NCBI RefSeq assembly: GCF_001941485.1
Contig: NZ_CP009247.1
Span: 806,001 to 870,000, forward strand
Reading direction: 5' to 3'
DNA: 64,000 nucleotides
Source: Corynebacterium frankenforstense DSM 45800
GTDB taxonomy: Bacteria; Actinomycetota; Actinomycetes; Mycobacteriales; Mycobacteriaceae
Position numbers and translations under genes: made by a program. Below the pieces are notes generated by a model. It made no database searches. It had not been told where the DNA came from and saw only the letters and a program-made list of their open reading frames with translations. Below, piece after piece: positions 26,292 through 36,484 of the stretch. The stretch's first letter is position 1; each line of letters starts with the position of its first letter.

Positions 26292-27481
26292 GGCGCGTCA
26301 CCGCCGCGCTGGCCTTCGTCGCGATCTTCCTCGCGGCGCTCAACCTGCGCGCCGGCATCGCCTCCGTCGGACCCGTCCTCGCCGACGTCCTCGCCTGGTA
26401 CTCCGCCGGCGGGGCCCTGGCGGGCCTGGTCACGGCCATGCCCTGCTTCTTCTTCGGGGTGATGGGCCTGGCCGCCGTGCCGCTGGCCCGCCGCGTCGGG
26501 CTCTCCCGCGCGCTGCTCGGCGGCATGGTGCTGACCACCGTCGGGCTCGGGGTGCGCCCCTGGGTCGGCTCGGTGTGGGCCTTCCTCGTGCTCACCGCCT
26601 GCGTGGTGGCGGGCATCGCGCTGTCCAACGTGCTCATCCCCGCCTGGGTCAAGACCCACGGCGGGCGCAACATGGTCACGCTGATGACCGTCAACTCCTC
26701 GGTGCTCGGCCTCTCCGGCGCGCTCGGCCCGCTCTCCGCGGGCCTGGCCCACGAGCCCGGCGGCTGGCGCCACGCCCTGTTCATCTGGGTGTGGCTCTCG
26801 GTCGCCCAGGTCCTCGCCTGGGTGATCGTCGCCTGGCGTACCGGCTACGACTTCCCGCGCAGCGGCACCCGTGGCTCCGGCCCGGCCGTCCCGCTGCGCC
26901 GCTCGCCGACGGCCGTCGCACTCACCGCCTACTTCGGGCTGCAGTCCCTGCAGGCCTACACGCAGATGGGCTGGCTGCCGCAGATCCTCATCGACTCCGG
27001 CCAGTCCCGGGGGATCGGTTCGCTGGCGCTGTCGATCACCCTCGTGCTCGGCATCCTCGGCGGCCTGGTCATGCCCGCCGCCCTCGCCCGCGCCGAGTCG
27101 CCGCAGGTCTACCCGGTCCTCTTCGCCGCGCTGACCGCGCTCGGCTGGGTCGGCGTGCTCCTCGCCCCGTCCTGGTCGGTCCTCTGGGCCTTCGTCCTCG
27201 GCGTCGGCGGCTGGTCGTTCCCCACGGCGCTCAACCTGATCGTCGTGCGCGCCCGCGACCCCGAGGTCGCCGCCCGCCTGTCCGGCTTCGTCCAGCCGGT
27301 CGGCTACTTCCTGGCCATGCTCGCCCCGCTGGCCGTCGGCTTCGTCTACCGCCCGGAGATGGACTGGACCGTCGTCATCCTGGTCCTCGCCGGCCTCGCC
27401 GTGGCGAAGGGCGTGGTCGGCCGCCGCGCCGCCCGCCCGGTGCTCGTCGACGACGAACTCGCCGTCGCGCGCCCCTGTTAG
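26270..27481 (+). CDS. MFS transporter, CynX/NimT type
   Basis: A 403-aa protein with about 12 membrane segments. [21 protein letters not shown] near the N-terminus and [22 protein letters not shown] in the middle are the hallmarks of the CynX/NimT subfamily (cyanate or nitroimidazole-type small-molecule export). The substrate is unknown. The start lies inside the end of metS (22-bp overlap), so it is probably co-transcribed. The stop codon forms part of the -10 box of recQ. Confidence 0.88.
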   Translation: MGSRRRVGRVTAALAFVAIFLAALNLRAGIASVGPVLADVLAWYSAGGALAGLVTAMPCFFFGVMGLAAVPLARRVGLSRALLGGMVLTTVGLGVRPWVGSVWAFLVLTACVVAGIALSNVLIPAWVKTHGGRNMVTLMTVNSSVLGLSGALGPLSAGLAHEPGGWRHALFIWVWLSVAQVLAWVIVAWRTGYDFPRSGTRGSGPAVPLRRSPTAVALTAYFGLQSLQAYTQMGWLPQILIDSGQSRGIGSLALSITLVLGILGGLVMPAALARAESPQVYPVLFAALTALGWVGVLLAPSWSVLWAFVLGVGGWSFPTALNLIVVRARDPEVAARLSGFVQPVGYFLAMLAPLAVGFVYRPEMDWTVVILVLAGLAVAKGVVGRRAARPVLVDDELAVARPC

Positions 27482-27484
27482 GTT
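27479..27484 (+). promoter_or_regulatory. -10 box for recQ (leaderless), overlapping the upstream stop codon
   Basis: TAGGTT begins with the TAG stop of the MFS gene and ends 7 nt before ATG 27492. Confidence 0.5.
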
Positions 27485-27491
27485 GGCGGAC

Positions 27492-29585
<2,094 letters not shown>

Positions 29586-29690
29586 GCCGGCGCTCCGGGG
29601 AGCGCTCCGCACCGGGGGAGCGGTGGGTGACTCGGCCGTTTAGCCTCTGCCTCGGCAGACAAAACGAGAAGAGACGACCGGAGGCGGGCC

Positions 29691-32039
29691 ATGACGAAGG
29701 GTGCGGAAGCGGACGGCAAGAAGTCGGGTGGGAGGAGCCACTCGACCTGGAACGCGGGGGAGCTCGCCTGGGTCCCCGAGGGGTACCTGACCGATGAACT
29801 GCCGGACTGGCGGATCGCCAGCTTCGCGATCATCCTCCCCATGCCGCAGCTCTTCGGCGGGTGCTCGGAAGACGGGGGTGATGAGCGTCTGCTGGATCTC
29901 GCGGGGAAGGAGATCGCGGGGAGACCGTGGCGGCCCGGGCGTTTCAAGGGGATGAAGGGCGTTGAGGTCCTGTGGCAGCGGGGTACCTCGAACTCTGACT
30001 CGGGCTCGGACTCGCCCAAGTGGGGAGAGCACCCCGCCGGTGAAAACAGGTGGGACAACATGAAGTCGACGTTCTACCACGGCGCAAAATCCCGGTTCCC
30101 GGGAGGACTCCGTGAGGCGGTGGGCGCGGAGTTCTCGGACTGCGACCTCAAGTCGCGGAACGACGGTGACGACTTCCGCGCGCCGGAGACGTGGGCGGAT
30201 GTCGGTGTCCGGCACAAGCACAGGATGCACATGCACAACGTCACCTTCGACGGTGACGACGAGGTCACTTTCGAGCTGGCTGACGAAGTCGACGGAAAGG
30301 AGCGGAGAAACGGCGCAAGCTGCGAGCTCAAGGCGGTCGAGGTACTCGAGTACCAGGATGTCCGTGTGCACGAGGACTTCCGGAACTCCGACAGGAAGTC
30401 CGATGAACCCACGCCGGGCGCGAATCTGCTGACCGAGTCCGCCCGCGAGGTCTCCGTGATCTGCCGATTTCTCGTGCTGCACGTCTGGGCGCAGAACTGC
30501 AGTTCCTGGCAGCTCGAGAGGCTCTCGCAGAGCCTCTCTCGGCCCCGCGGGAAGTTCACGGCCTACACCCGTGACGAGGAGAAGATCGAGAAGTTCTCCC
30601 CGGTCAGTCACTTCGCCGGTCTCGCGATCGACGGGATCTGGCCGGAGGAGAAGTCGGCGCCGATCAAACTGAAGTCCGGCGGTTTTCTCGATTACGTGAC
30701 CATGGAGGACCGGGAAGCGGGCAAGGGAAATGAGCCCGGGGCCCCGACGCTCTCAGAACGGCAGTACAGCCGCCCGCAGCGCGTCGTCGTGGCCATCCCC
30801 GCAAAGGCCCAGGTCGCTCCGTTCCCTGAGGTCGAGAACTACCTGCTGCGCGCGGAGGAGGAGGGGGAGGAGACGGACGTCGCCTGGTCCGACGCGGACA
30901 TCTGCGCATGGCAGTTGTCCACGGGGGCGGACCGCTATTTCGACGCCGTGCCGGACTTCCACCGCGCGGTCGCGCGTCCGACCGACGTCCCCCTGGAGCA
31001 CTGGCGGGTGTCGTCGGCGACCGAGGGCTTCGCGATGGTGCGGATAGACACCGCGGATCCGGTCGCGGGCAAGTTCTGGTCTCTGGTCCCGACACGCTAC
31101 GTCGATCTGATCGTCCTCCAGATGCGCGCCCTCGAGACGATCAGCATGCTCACCACCAACCTGAGGAACTGCCGGGTCTCGGGGAAGGCCCCCGGAAACG
31201 AGTCGGAAGGCTGTTTCCTGGACGAGGTGCGCGGGAACCTGGGGAGACTGCAGCAGATCCAGACGGACTTCGTGGAGTTCCGGGACAGACTCTGGTTCAG
31301 CTCCGTCTACCGGCACCCCTTCGACGAGCGGCTCATGCTCGACACGAAGTGCTCGCTCGGGCTCGACATCATGTTCAAGGACTTCACGGAGGAGCTCGCC
31401 CTGCGCGAGGAGATCTACAACGCGCAGTTCTCGATCCTCGGCACCGAGCAGCAGCGGGCGGAGAGCCGCCGGCGGCAGCAGCGTCAGGAGGACGAACGGA
31501 AGCAGGAGCAGAAACGGGAGCACGAATGGCAGGTGCAGCAACAGCAGCGTCAGGAGGACCAGGAGAGACGCGCGAGGGAGCAGCAGGAGGAGGACGCCCA
31601 CCGGCGTAGGCGCCAGGAGGAGCGCGAGGAGGAACAGCAGCGGCGGGAGAAGTCCTCGAGCCGCATGAACCTCGCCCTGGCCTGCGCCTCCGCGTTCATC
31701 GGCGCGCCCGCGATCGTGGACATCATGGGCGTCGAGAAGGACCCGCTCGCGCTCCTGTGGACGGTCGGCATCGCCCTCGTGATCTTCGCGCTGGTCGGGC
31801 TGTTCATCACCTTCATGGAGGCGCCGGGGACCCGCAAGGCGTTCATCAAGCGGAACTGGAACAAGTTCCTCTTCCTGTGCGGCATGGAGAGCAGGCGCGA
31901 GGCCGCCGGCGAGGAGCCGCCCCGCAGCTCAGTCGAGGATGCGCTGCAGGTAGACCAGGGTCAGCCAGTTGCCGAACTTGCGCCCGACCTCGGGCATGCG
32001 GGCGACCTCCGTGAAGCCGAGACGCGCGTGCAGGCGTAG
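29691..32039 (+). CDS. unknown 782-aa protein with a charged coiled coil and two C-terminal membrane helices
   Basis: No family recognised. Residues 1-580 look soluble and mixed alpha/beta, with paired helices at about 465-575 (RYVDLIVLQMRALETISML..., GRLQQIQTDFVEFRDRLWF). Residues 585-655 are almost only Gln, Glu, Arg, Asp: a long coiled coil. Two membrane helices follow at about 660-680 and 687-708, then a basic patch. The outline recalls CorA-type proteins, but no GMN motif is present. Arg AGG/AGA and Gly GGG codons are commoner than in neighbours, suggesting transfer. The last 37 residues are read antisense through the GNAT gene. GGAGGCGGGCC precedes ATG 29691. Confidence 0.72.
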   Translation: MTKGAEADGKKSGGRSHSTWNAGELAWVPEGYLTDELPDWRIASFAIILPMPQLFGGCSEDGGDERLLDLAGKEIAGRPWRPGRFKGMKGVEVLWQRGTSNSDSGSDSPKWGEHPAGENRWDNMKSTFYHGAKSRFPGGLREAVGAEFSDCDLKSRNDGDDFRAPETWADVGVRHKHRMHMHNVTFDGDDEVTFELADEVDGKERRNGASCELKAVEVLEYQDVRVHEDFRNSDRKSDEPTPGANLLTESAREVSVICRFLVLHVWAQNCSSWQLERLSQSLSRPRGKFTAYTRDEEKIEKFSPVSHFAGLAIDGIWPEEKSAPIKLKSGGFLDYVTMEDREAGKGNEPGAPTLSERQYSRPQRVVVAIPAKAQVAPFPEVENYLLRAEEEGEETDVAWSDADICAWQLSTGADRYFDAVPDFHRAVARPTDVPLEHWRVSSATEGFAMVRIDTADPVAGKFWSLVPTRYVDLIVLQMRALETISMLTTNLRNCRVSGKAPGNESEGCFLDEVRGNLGRLQQIQTDFVEFRDRLWFSSVYRHPFDERLMLDTKCSLGLDIMFKDFTEELALREEIYNAQFSILGTEQQRAESRRRQQRQEDERKQEQKREHEWQVQQQQRQEDQERRAREQQEEDAHRRRRQEEREEEQQRREKSSSRMNLALACASAFIGAPAIVDIMGVEKDPLALLWTVGIALVIFALVGLFITFMEAPGTRKAFIKRNWNKFLFLCGMESRREAAGEEPPRSSVEDALQVDQGQPVAELAPDLGHAGDLREAETRVQA

Positions 32040-32420
32040 CGACGCCTCGTTGGTGGCGGTCACGCCCGCGACCATCACGTGCATGCCGGCCGCCCGGGCA
32101 CGGTCGATCAGCTCCTCCATCAGCGTCGTGCCGAGCCCACGGCCCTGGGCGGCGGGGGAGAGGTAGACCGAGTTCTCCACGGTCAGGTCGTAGCCGGAGA
32201 AGCCCCGGAAGCTCGAGTAGCAGGCGTAGCCGAGGATCTCGCCGTCATCCTCGGCGACGATGACCGGCTGACCCCGGTCCTGGTGATCGCGCAGCCAGGC
32301 GGAACGGTCGGCGACGTCGACCTCCTCGTCGCGCCAGACCGCGTCGCCCTCGCGGATCGCCTGGTTGTAGATCTCCACGATCGCGGGGACGTCGGCGGCT
32401 CGTGCGTCTCGGATATCCAT
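31929..32420 (-). CDS. GNAT acetyltransferase, phosphinothricin-acetyltransferase-like
   Basis: A 163-aa protein. MDIRDARAADVPAIVEIYNQAIREGDAVW is typical of the Pat/Bar/YncA group acetylating phosphinothricin or methionine-derivative amines. The acetyl-CoA loop is LSPAAQGRGLGTTLMEELI, followed by LRLHARLGFTEVARMPEVGRKFGNWLTLVYLQ. Its 3' 111 bp are overlapped antisense by the 782-aa gene. The physiological substrate is unknown. Confidence 0.9.
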   Translation of the reverse strand: MDIRDARAADVPAIVEIYNQAIREGDAVWRDEEVDVADRSAWLRDHQDRGQPVIVAEDDGEILGYACYSSFRGFSGYDLTVENSVYLSPAAQGRGLGTTLMEELIDRARAAGMHVMVAGVTATNEASLRLHARLGFTEVARMPEVGRKFGNWLTLVYLQRILD

Positions 32421-32483
32421 GCGGGCGAGGGTACCGCGTCACCGCGCCGCTACGGGAAGCCACCGCGCCGCCACGGGGCGGCG

Positions 32484-33383
32484 CTATCCCGCGGCGGCGT
32501 CGAGCCGCGCCTTCTGCTCCGCGGTGAGCCGCAGGTCGTCGGTCGCGAGGTTCTCCTCGAGGTGTTCGACGCTGCCGGTGCCCGTGATCGCGACCGTCGT
32601 CGGGTTCTCGGCCAGGTGCCAGGCCAGACCGACCTGCGTCGGGGTCGCCCCGAGCTCCGCGGCGACCTCGCGGACGGCCGGCAGGTCGCGTACCTGGGTC
32701 AGACCCGTCGCCTGCCCCACGCCGGCCCCGCCGCCGAGCGGGAAGTAGGGGATCCAGGCGATCTCCTCGCGCCCGCAGAGCTCGCGCAGTTCTCGTGCCT
32801 GCGGGTAGGCGAGGTTGTCGATGTTCTGCACCGCGGCGATGCCGGCGTCCAGGCCCGTGCGCACCTGCTCCGTGGTGACGTGGCTGAGCCCGATCGCGCC
32901 GATCTTGCCGGCCTCGCGCAGCGCGACCAGCTCAGCGAGCTGGTCCGCCAGCGAGACCTCGCCCTGCTCGCCCTCGGCCACCAGCCCGGGCAGGAAGTCC
33001 ATGCGGCGCAGGAAGACCAGGTCCAGGCGGTCGGTGCCCAGCGAGCGGAGGTTCTCCTCGACCTCCCGGCGCAGCTCGGCGGGCAGCTGCGCCGCGGTCA
33101 TCGGGAACCGGCCCGTGACCGGGCGCGCGCCGACCTTCGTGGCCACGAATACCTCGTCGAGGTCCCCGAACGCCTCGCGCAGCAGCTCGTTGGCGGTCTC
33201 CCCGCCGTAGAAGCGCGCGGTGTCGTAGTAGTCCACGCCGAGCTCCCGCGCCCGGCGCAGCAGCGCGACGGCGGCCTCGCGGTCTCCGCCGCCGGCGACC
33301 TTGCGCGCCAGCGGGCTCATGCCCAGCCCGATCCTGTTCACCTCGCGGCCGCCGACGGCCACGGTTCCCACAGTCGAATTCAC
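32484..33383 (-). CDS. aldo/keto reductase
   Basis: A 299-aa NADPH-dependent (beta/alpha)8 oxidoreductase. The catalytic tetrad is visible as Asp and Tyr in VDYYDTARFYG and Lys in FVATKVG. The usual His (DxxxxH) position reads VFLRRMDF, so the His may be replaced by Arg. The cofactor segment near the C-terminus is VAITGTGSVEHLEENL. Substrate unknown. It is in a minus-strand run with the cyclase and phosphotransferase genes, but a repeat-filled gap of about 105 bp separates it from the cyclase. Confidence 0.88.
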   Translation of the reverse strand: MNSTVGTVAVGGREVNRIGLGMSPLARKVAGGGDREAAVALLRRARELGVDYYDTARFYGGETANELLREAFGDLDEVFVATKVGARPVTGRFPMTAAQLPAELRREVEENLRSLGTDRLDLVFLRRMDFLPGLVAEGEQGEVSLADQLAELVALREAGKIGAIGLSHVTTEQVRTGLDAGIAAVQNIDNLAYPQARELRELCGREEIAWIPYFPLGGGAGVGQATGLTQVRDLPAVREVAAELGATPTQVGLAWHLAENPTTVAITGTGSVEHLEENLATDDLRLTAEQKARLDAAAG

Positions 33384-33399
33384 CCCCGGAAGCTTACGC

Positions 33400-33462
33400 G
33401 CCAGAACCGGGATCCGACGTGCCAGAACCGGGATCCGACGTGTCAGAACACCGCCGCCTCGC
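33400..33462 (-). repeat. 21-bp tandem repeat beyond the cyclase stop codon
   Basis: Two exact 21-bp units (33400-33420 and 33421-33441), each containing CAGAACCGGGATCC, are followed by a degenerate third that begins GTCAGAACACCGCCGCC. That third unit is itself a copy of the 3' end of the cyclase gene (TCAGAACACCGCCGCC at 33489), stop codon included. It lies in the gap between the cyclase and AKR genes. Confidence 0.85.
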
Positions 33463-33488
33463 GGGGCCCAGCAGCGCCGCCGCGCGGG

Positions 33489-34241
33489 TCAGAACACCGC
33501 CGCCGCGCGCGCCGGGAACCCCGAGGCCACCTCGGGGACCGGCCAGGTCGCCACGATCATCGCCCCCGTCGGCGGGACGGCCGCCAGACCTCGCATCGAC
33601 TCGATCATCCAGCCGTCGTGCTCGAGCCACCACCGCTGCGCACGCAGGTCACCGGCCGAGACCCGCACACCCGGGTCGCAGTCGCAGGTCTCGTGTCCGA
33701 CGGCCACCACCCCGCGCGCGGCGAGGACCTCGAGCGCCGACACACCCCAGCCGGGGGAGTGGAAGACACCCGCCGCGTCCGGGTTGTGCATCGCGTCGCC
33801 GGGCTCATCCCAGCGCCGCGACCACCCGGTGGCCAACGCGACGAAGCTGCCCTCCGGGATGCGGCCGTGCTCCGTCTCGAAGGCGGTGATGTGCGCGGCG
33901 GTGACCTCGAGGTCCACGTCGCGCTGCGCGACGTCGGCAAGCGGGAGGACCACCAGGGGCAGGACGGTGTCACGCACCGGCAGCTCGGCGAGCGTGCGGC
34001 CGCCGGCGGCGAAGTGCGCGGGCGCGTCGACGTGCGTGCCCCACTGGCCGATCAGCCCGAAGCGCTGCACCCACGCGCCGTCGTCGACGGTGCTGACGGT
34101 CTCGACCGTCTCGTCGGGGTCGCCGGGGAAGCTCGGCTGGCCGGGCGCGAAGCGGTGGGTCAGGTCCACCCAGCTCGCGGCGCGCAGCCGGCGGGCCACC
34201 TCCCACAGGTCGGCGGCGCCCACCGGGTCCCCGATACTCAC
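33489..34241 (-). CDS. cyclase-family (KynB-like) metal-dependent hydrolase
   Basis: A 250-aa protein of the cyclase/kynurenine-formamidase fold. The metal motif H-x-G-T-H-x-D-x-P-x-H reads QWGTHVDAPAH, so the first His is Gln; the remaining ligands are intact. WVDLTHRFAPGQPSFPGD near the N-terminus is typical. VAVGHETCDCDPG provides the late His region. Amide or lactone hydrolysis is the family activity; the substrate is unknown. It overlaps the phosphotransferase gene by 4 bp (ATGA), so they are coupled. Confidence 0.85.
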   Translation of the reverse strand: MSIGDPVGAADLWEVARRLRAASWVDLTHRFAPGQPSFPGDPDETVETVSTVDDGAWVQRFGLIGQWGTHVDAPAHFAAGGRTLAELPVRDTVLPLVVLPLADVAQRDVDLEVTAAHITAFETEHGRIPEGSFVALATGWSRRWDEPGDAMHNPDAAGVFHSPGWGVSALEVLAARGVVAVGHETCDCDPGVRVSAGDLRAQRWWLEHDGWMIESMRGLAAVPPTGAMIVATWPVPEVASGFPARAAAVF

Positions 34242-35137
34242 CGCGCCCCCGGGCGGGTCGGCTCGGCGGCGGCCGCGAACATCGTGCGGGCGAGCGCGGC
34301 GTCGGTGCGCCCCGTGGTCAGGTGGTCGACCAGCAGGAACACGGAGTCCCAGCGGTGGTAGAGCCAGGCGCGGTCGAGGATGCCCGGGTCGGCGGGGCCG
34401 GTGTAGCGGTCGAGAACGCGGTCGGCGAGGTCGTCGGCGACGTCGGTCAGGTTGGCGAAGTCGACGGCCGGGTCGCCGACGTTCATGTCCGAAAGATCGA
34501 TGACGCCCACGCGGTCGTCGTCGATGAGCACGTGGTCGACGGCCAGGTCACCGTGGACGGGGTGCGTCGCGCGCGCCGGGTCGAGCAGGCTGCGCGCCTC
34601 GCCGAGGATGCCGCGGGCGACGTCGAGTTCGTCCGGGCCCAGCGCGCCGGGCAGGGCCTCGGCGGCGCGGGCGTCGAGGAGGTCCATCTTCGCCGGCAGG
34701 CTGCGCGGGTGGTCGTTGGGGCGGCCGTCGCGGAACCAGGGCACCACCCCTTCGGCGGGTTCGGCGGTGTGCAGCACGGAGAGGAAGTCGGCGAGCTGGG
34801 CGACGATCCGTTCGCGCCGGTCCTCGGGCAGTCCCGCCCACAGCTCCGCGTCCAGCGGGACGCCGGGCACGCGGCGCTGGAGGGTCAGCCGGCCGTCGGG
34901 TGTGGTGCGCAGCGGGCGGGGCAGGGCGACCGTGGTGCGGTCGGCGAGCTGGTCGACGACGACCGCCTCGACGCGGGCCTGCTCGCAGTAGGTGTCGGTG
35001 AGCGGGCGGCGGGCGACGACGGAGTCGAAGACGACGACCGCGTGGTCGAGTCCCTGCTGCGGCACGGTCACCGTGCCGAGGTCCCCGAGGTCGGGCCAGG
35101 TCTCGGCGACCATCTTGACTAGACGATCCGGATCCAT
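34238..35137 (-). CDS. aminoglycoside/macrolide phosphotransferase-family kinase
   Basis: A 299-aa APH-fold small-molecule kinase. The catalytic Brenner motif is HPVHGDLAVDHVLIDDD, and the metal motif is GVIDLSDMNVGDPAVDFANL. The nucleotide-binding N-lobe includes VVARRPL. Macrolide 2'-phosphotransferases (Mph) are the closest impression, but many such proteins phosphorylate cell metabolites. It is first of a coupled pair with the cyclase gene. Confidence 0.87.
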   Translation of the reverse strand: MDPDRLVKMVAETWPDLGDLGTVTVPQQGLDHAVVVFDSVVARRPLTDTYCEQARVEAVVVDQLADRTTVALPRPLRTTPDGRLTLQRRVPGVPLDAELWAGLPEDRRERIVAQLADFLSVLHTAEPAEGVVPWFRDGRPNDHPRSLPAKMDLLDARAAEALPGALGPDELDVARGILGEARSLLDPARATHPVHGDLAVDHVLIDDDRVGVIDLSDMNVGDPAVDFANLTDVADDLADRVLDRYTGPADPGILDRAWLYHRWDSVFLLVDHLTTGRTDAALARTMFAAAAEPTRPGAR

Positions 35138-35149
35138 GGTTCCGCAATT

Positions 35150-36250
35150 CTAGTTGCGGGGCCCGGCGCTCCCGTCGTCCGTCTCTGCGTCGGCGTTCCC
35201 GGGCTCGGGTTCGGGCTCAGGCTCAGGCTGAGGCTCGGGCTCAGGGGGCTCGCCGGTCTCGAGGCGTTCGATGAGGTCCGGATCCGTGATCGCGGGGAAC
35301 TCGGTGGTCTGCGGCCAGAGCGACTGGTGGGGGACGGTGAACTCGCCGGTCGGCGTGGGTTCGTCGCCCGGCCCGGGCTGCGCCTCGAAGCTTCCGGTCG
35401 CGTCGATCACGGGCTCCGCGACGGTTCCGTCATGCCCGGGTTGGCCAGGCTGACCCGCGGCCTGCTGCGCGGGCATGGCGCCCGTCGGCGGCGCCCCCGT
35501 CGCGGCGGTGACCGGATGGGTGGTCGGGTTGACCGGCTCGCCGGGCACCCAGCCCATGCCGCGCAGGCGTCGCAGGGTGCGCGGGCGCGCCCAGGACAGG
35601 CGCGGTCGCGGCACGGAGAGTGTCTGCGGTTCGGGCAGGGTCCAGCGGCGCCAGCGCGAGAGCACGCCGAGCACCGGGCACAGCACGATGCACATCGGCA
35701 TCGCGATCGTCGGCTGGTCGAGCACCCCGATCACGGTCGCCGCGAGCGCCGAGCTCAGGATCGCGATGGTCGCGTAGAGGACACTGCCGCCGAAGATCGA
35801 CGGGATGCGGTTGAGCAGCACGTCGCGGAGCATGCCGCCGCCGACGGCGGTGACCACGCCCATCGCGACCGCCGGCAGCCAGCCGAGCCCGAGGCTCAGT
35901 GCCTTGGTGACGCCGGTGGCGGTCCAGCAGCCCATACCGAAGAAGTCGATGAGCACGAGCGCGCGGTTGGTCCACTTGCCCGAGAGGTCGATGAAGAACG
36001 CGACGGCCGCGGCGATCAGCGCACCGAGGAGGTAGGCCCGGTCGGTCAGCATGACTGGGAAGCCGTGCCCCAGGAGCACGTCACGGATCATGCCGCCGCC
36101 CATGCCGGTCACGACGGCGAGCAGGATGAACCCGATCATGTCGAAGCGGAAGGCGCGGGCGGCGACTCCGCCGAGCAGGCCGTTGGCCACCACGCCCGAG
36201 ACGTCGACTAACCGGAACAACGACTCCGAGTCAAACTCCACGGCCACCAT
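35150..36250 (-). CDS. TRIC/UPF0126-family membrane channel with a Pro/Glu-rich tail
   Basis: A 366-aa protein. Residues 20-200 contain two UPF0126 repeats, each with a glycine-rich GGGMIRDVLLG / GGGMLRDVLLN motif, which defines prokaryotic trimeric intracellular cation (TRIC) channels. The C-terminal about 160 residues are cytoplasmic, Pro-rich, with a run PEPEPQPEPEPEPEPG near the end. ATG 36250 is chosen over an ATG 9 codons upstream because it gives the usual short N-terminus. A potassium-type cation conductance is the family role; the tail is not part of the fold. Confidence 0.86.
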   Translation of the reverse strand: MVAVEFDSESLFRLVDVSGVVANGLLGGVAARAFRFDMIGFILLAVVTGMGGGMIRDVLLGHGFPVMLTDRAYLLGALIAAAVAFFIDLSGKWTNRALVLIDFFGMGCWTATGVTKALSLGLGWLPAVAMGVVTAVGGGMLRDVLLNRIPSIFGGSVLYATIAILSSALAATVIGVLDQPTIAMPMCIVLCPVLGVLSRWRRWTLPEPQTLSVPRPRLSWARPRTLRRLRGMGWVPGEPVNPTTHPVTAATGAPPTGAMPAQQAAGQPGQPGHDGTVAEPVIDATGSFEAQPGPGDEPTPTGEFTVPHQSLWPQTTEFPAITDPDLIERLETGEPPEPEPQPEPEPEPEPGNADAETDDGSAGPRN

Positions 36251-36384
36251 CCTAGCTGCCGTAAATGTGCTGTACACAGGGGCCCTTTACCCCTCCTTTC
36301 CCACCGCTTGCCGACGTCCCGTCGGTCGCCGTCGGCGACCGACCCCGCGGTTGGGCGGTGCTCTTCGTCTGCGGGGCACCGGGT

Positions 36385-36470
36385 CAGAACGAAACCTGTG
36401 CCGCCGGCCAGGTGTCCCAGAACGGGACCGGTGCCGCCGGCCAGGTGCCCCAGAACGGCACCGATGGTCC
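36385..36470 (-). repeat. 33-bp tandem repeat beyond the HNH gene stop codon
   Basis: CAGAAC occurs at 36385, 36418 and 36451, exactly 33 bp apart. The first two units share GTGCCGCCGGCCAGGTG; the third is truncated. The 3' end of the HNH gene itself (TCAGAAGGGCACCGG at 36485) resembles the unit, as if the end of the gene had been duplicated. Confidence 0.8.
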
Positions 36471-36484
36471 ATGACCGGACCGGC

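Noticed and set aside
29691-32039. CorA magnesium transporter
   Set aside because: Two C-terminal helices and long preceding helices fit the outline, but the GMN signature is absent and the long Q/E/R coiled coil is unlike CorA.
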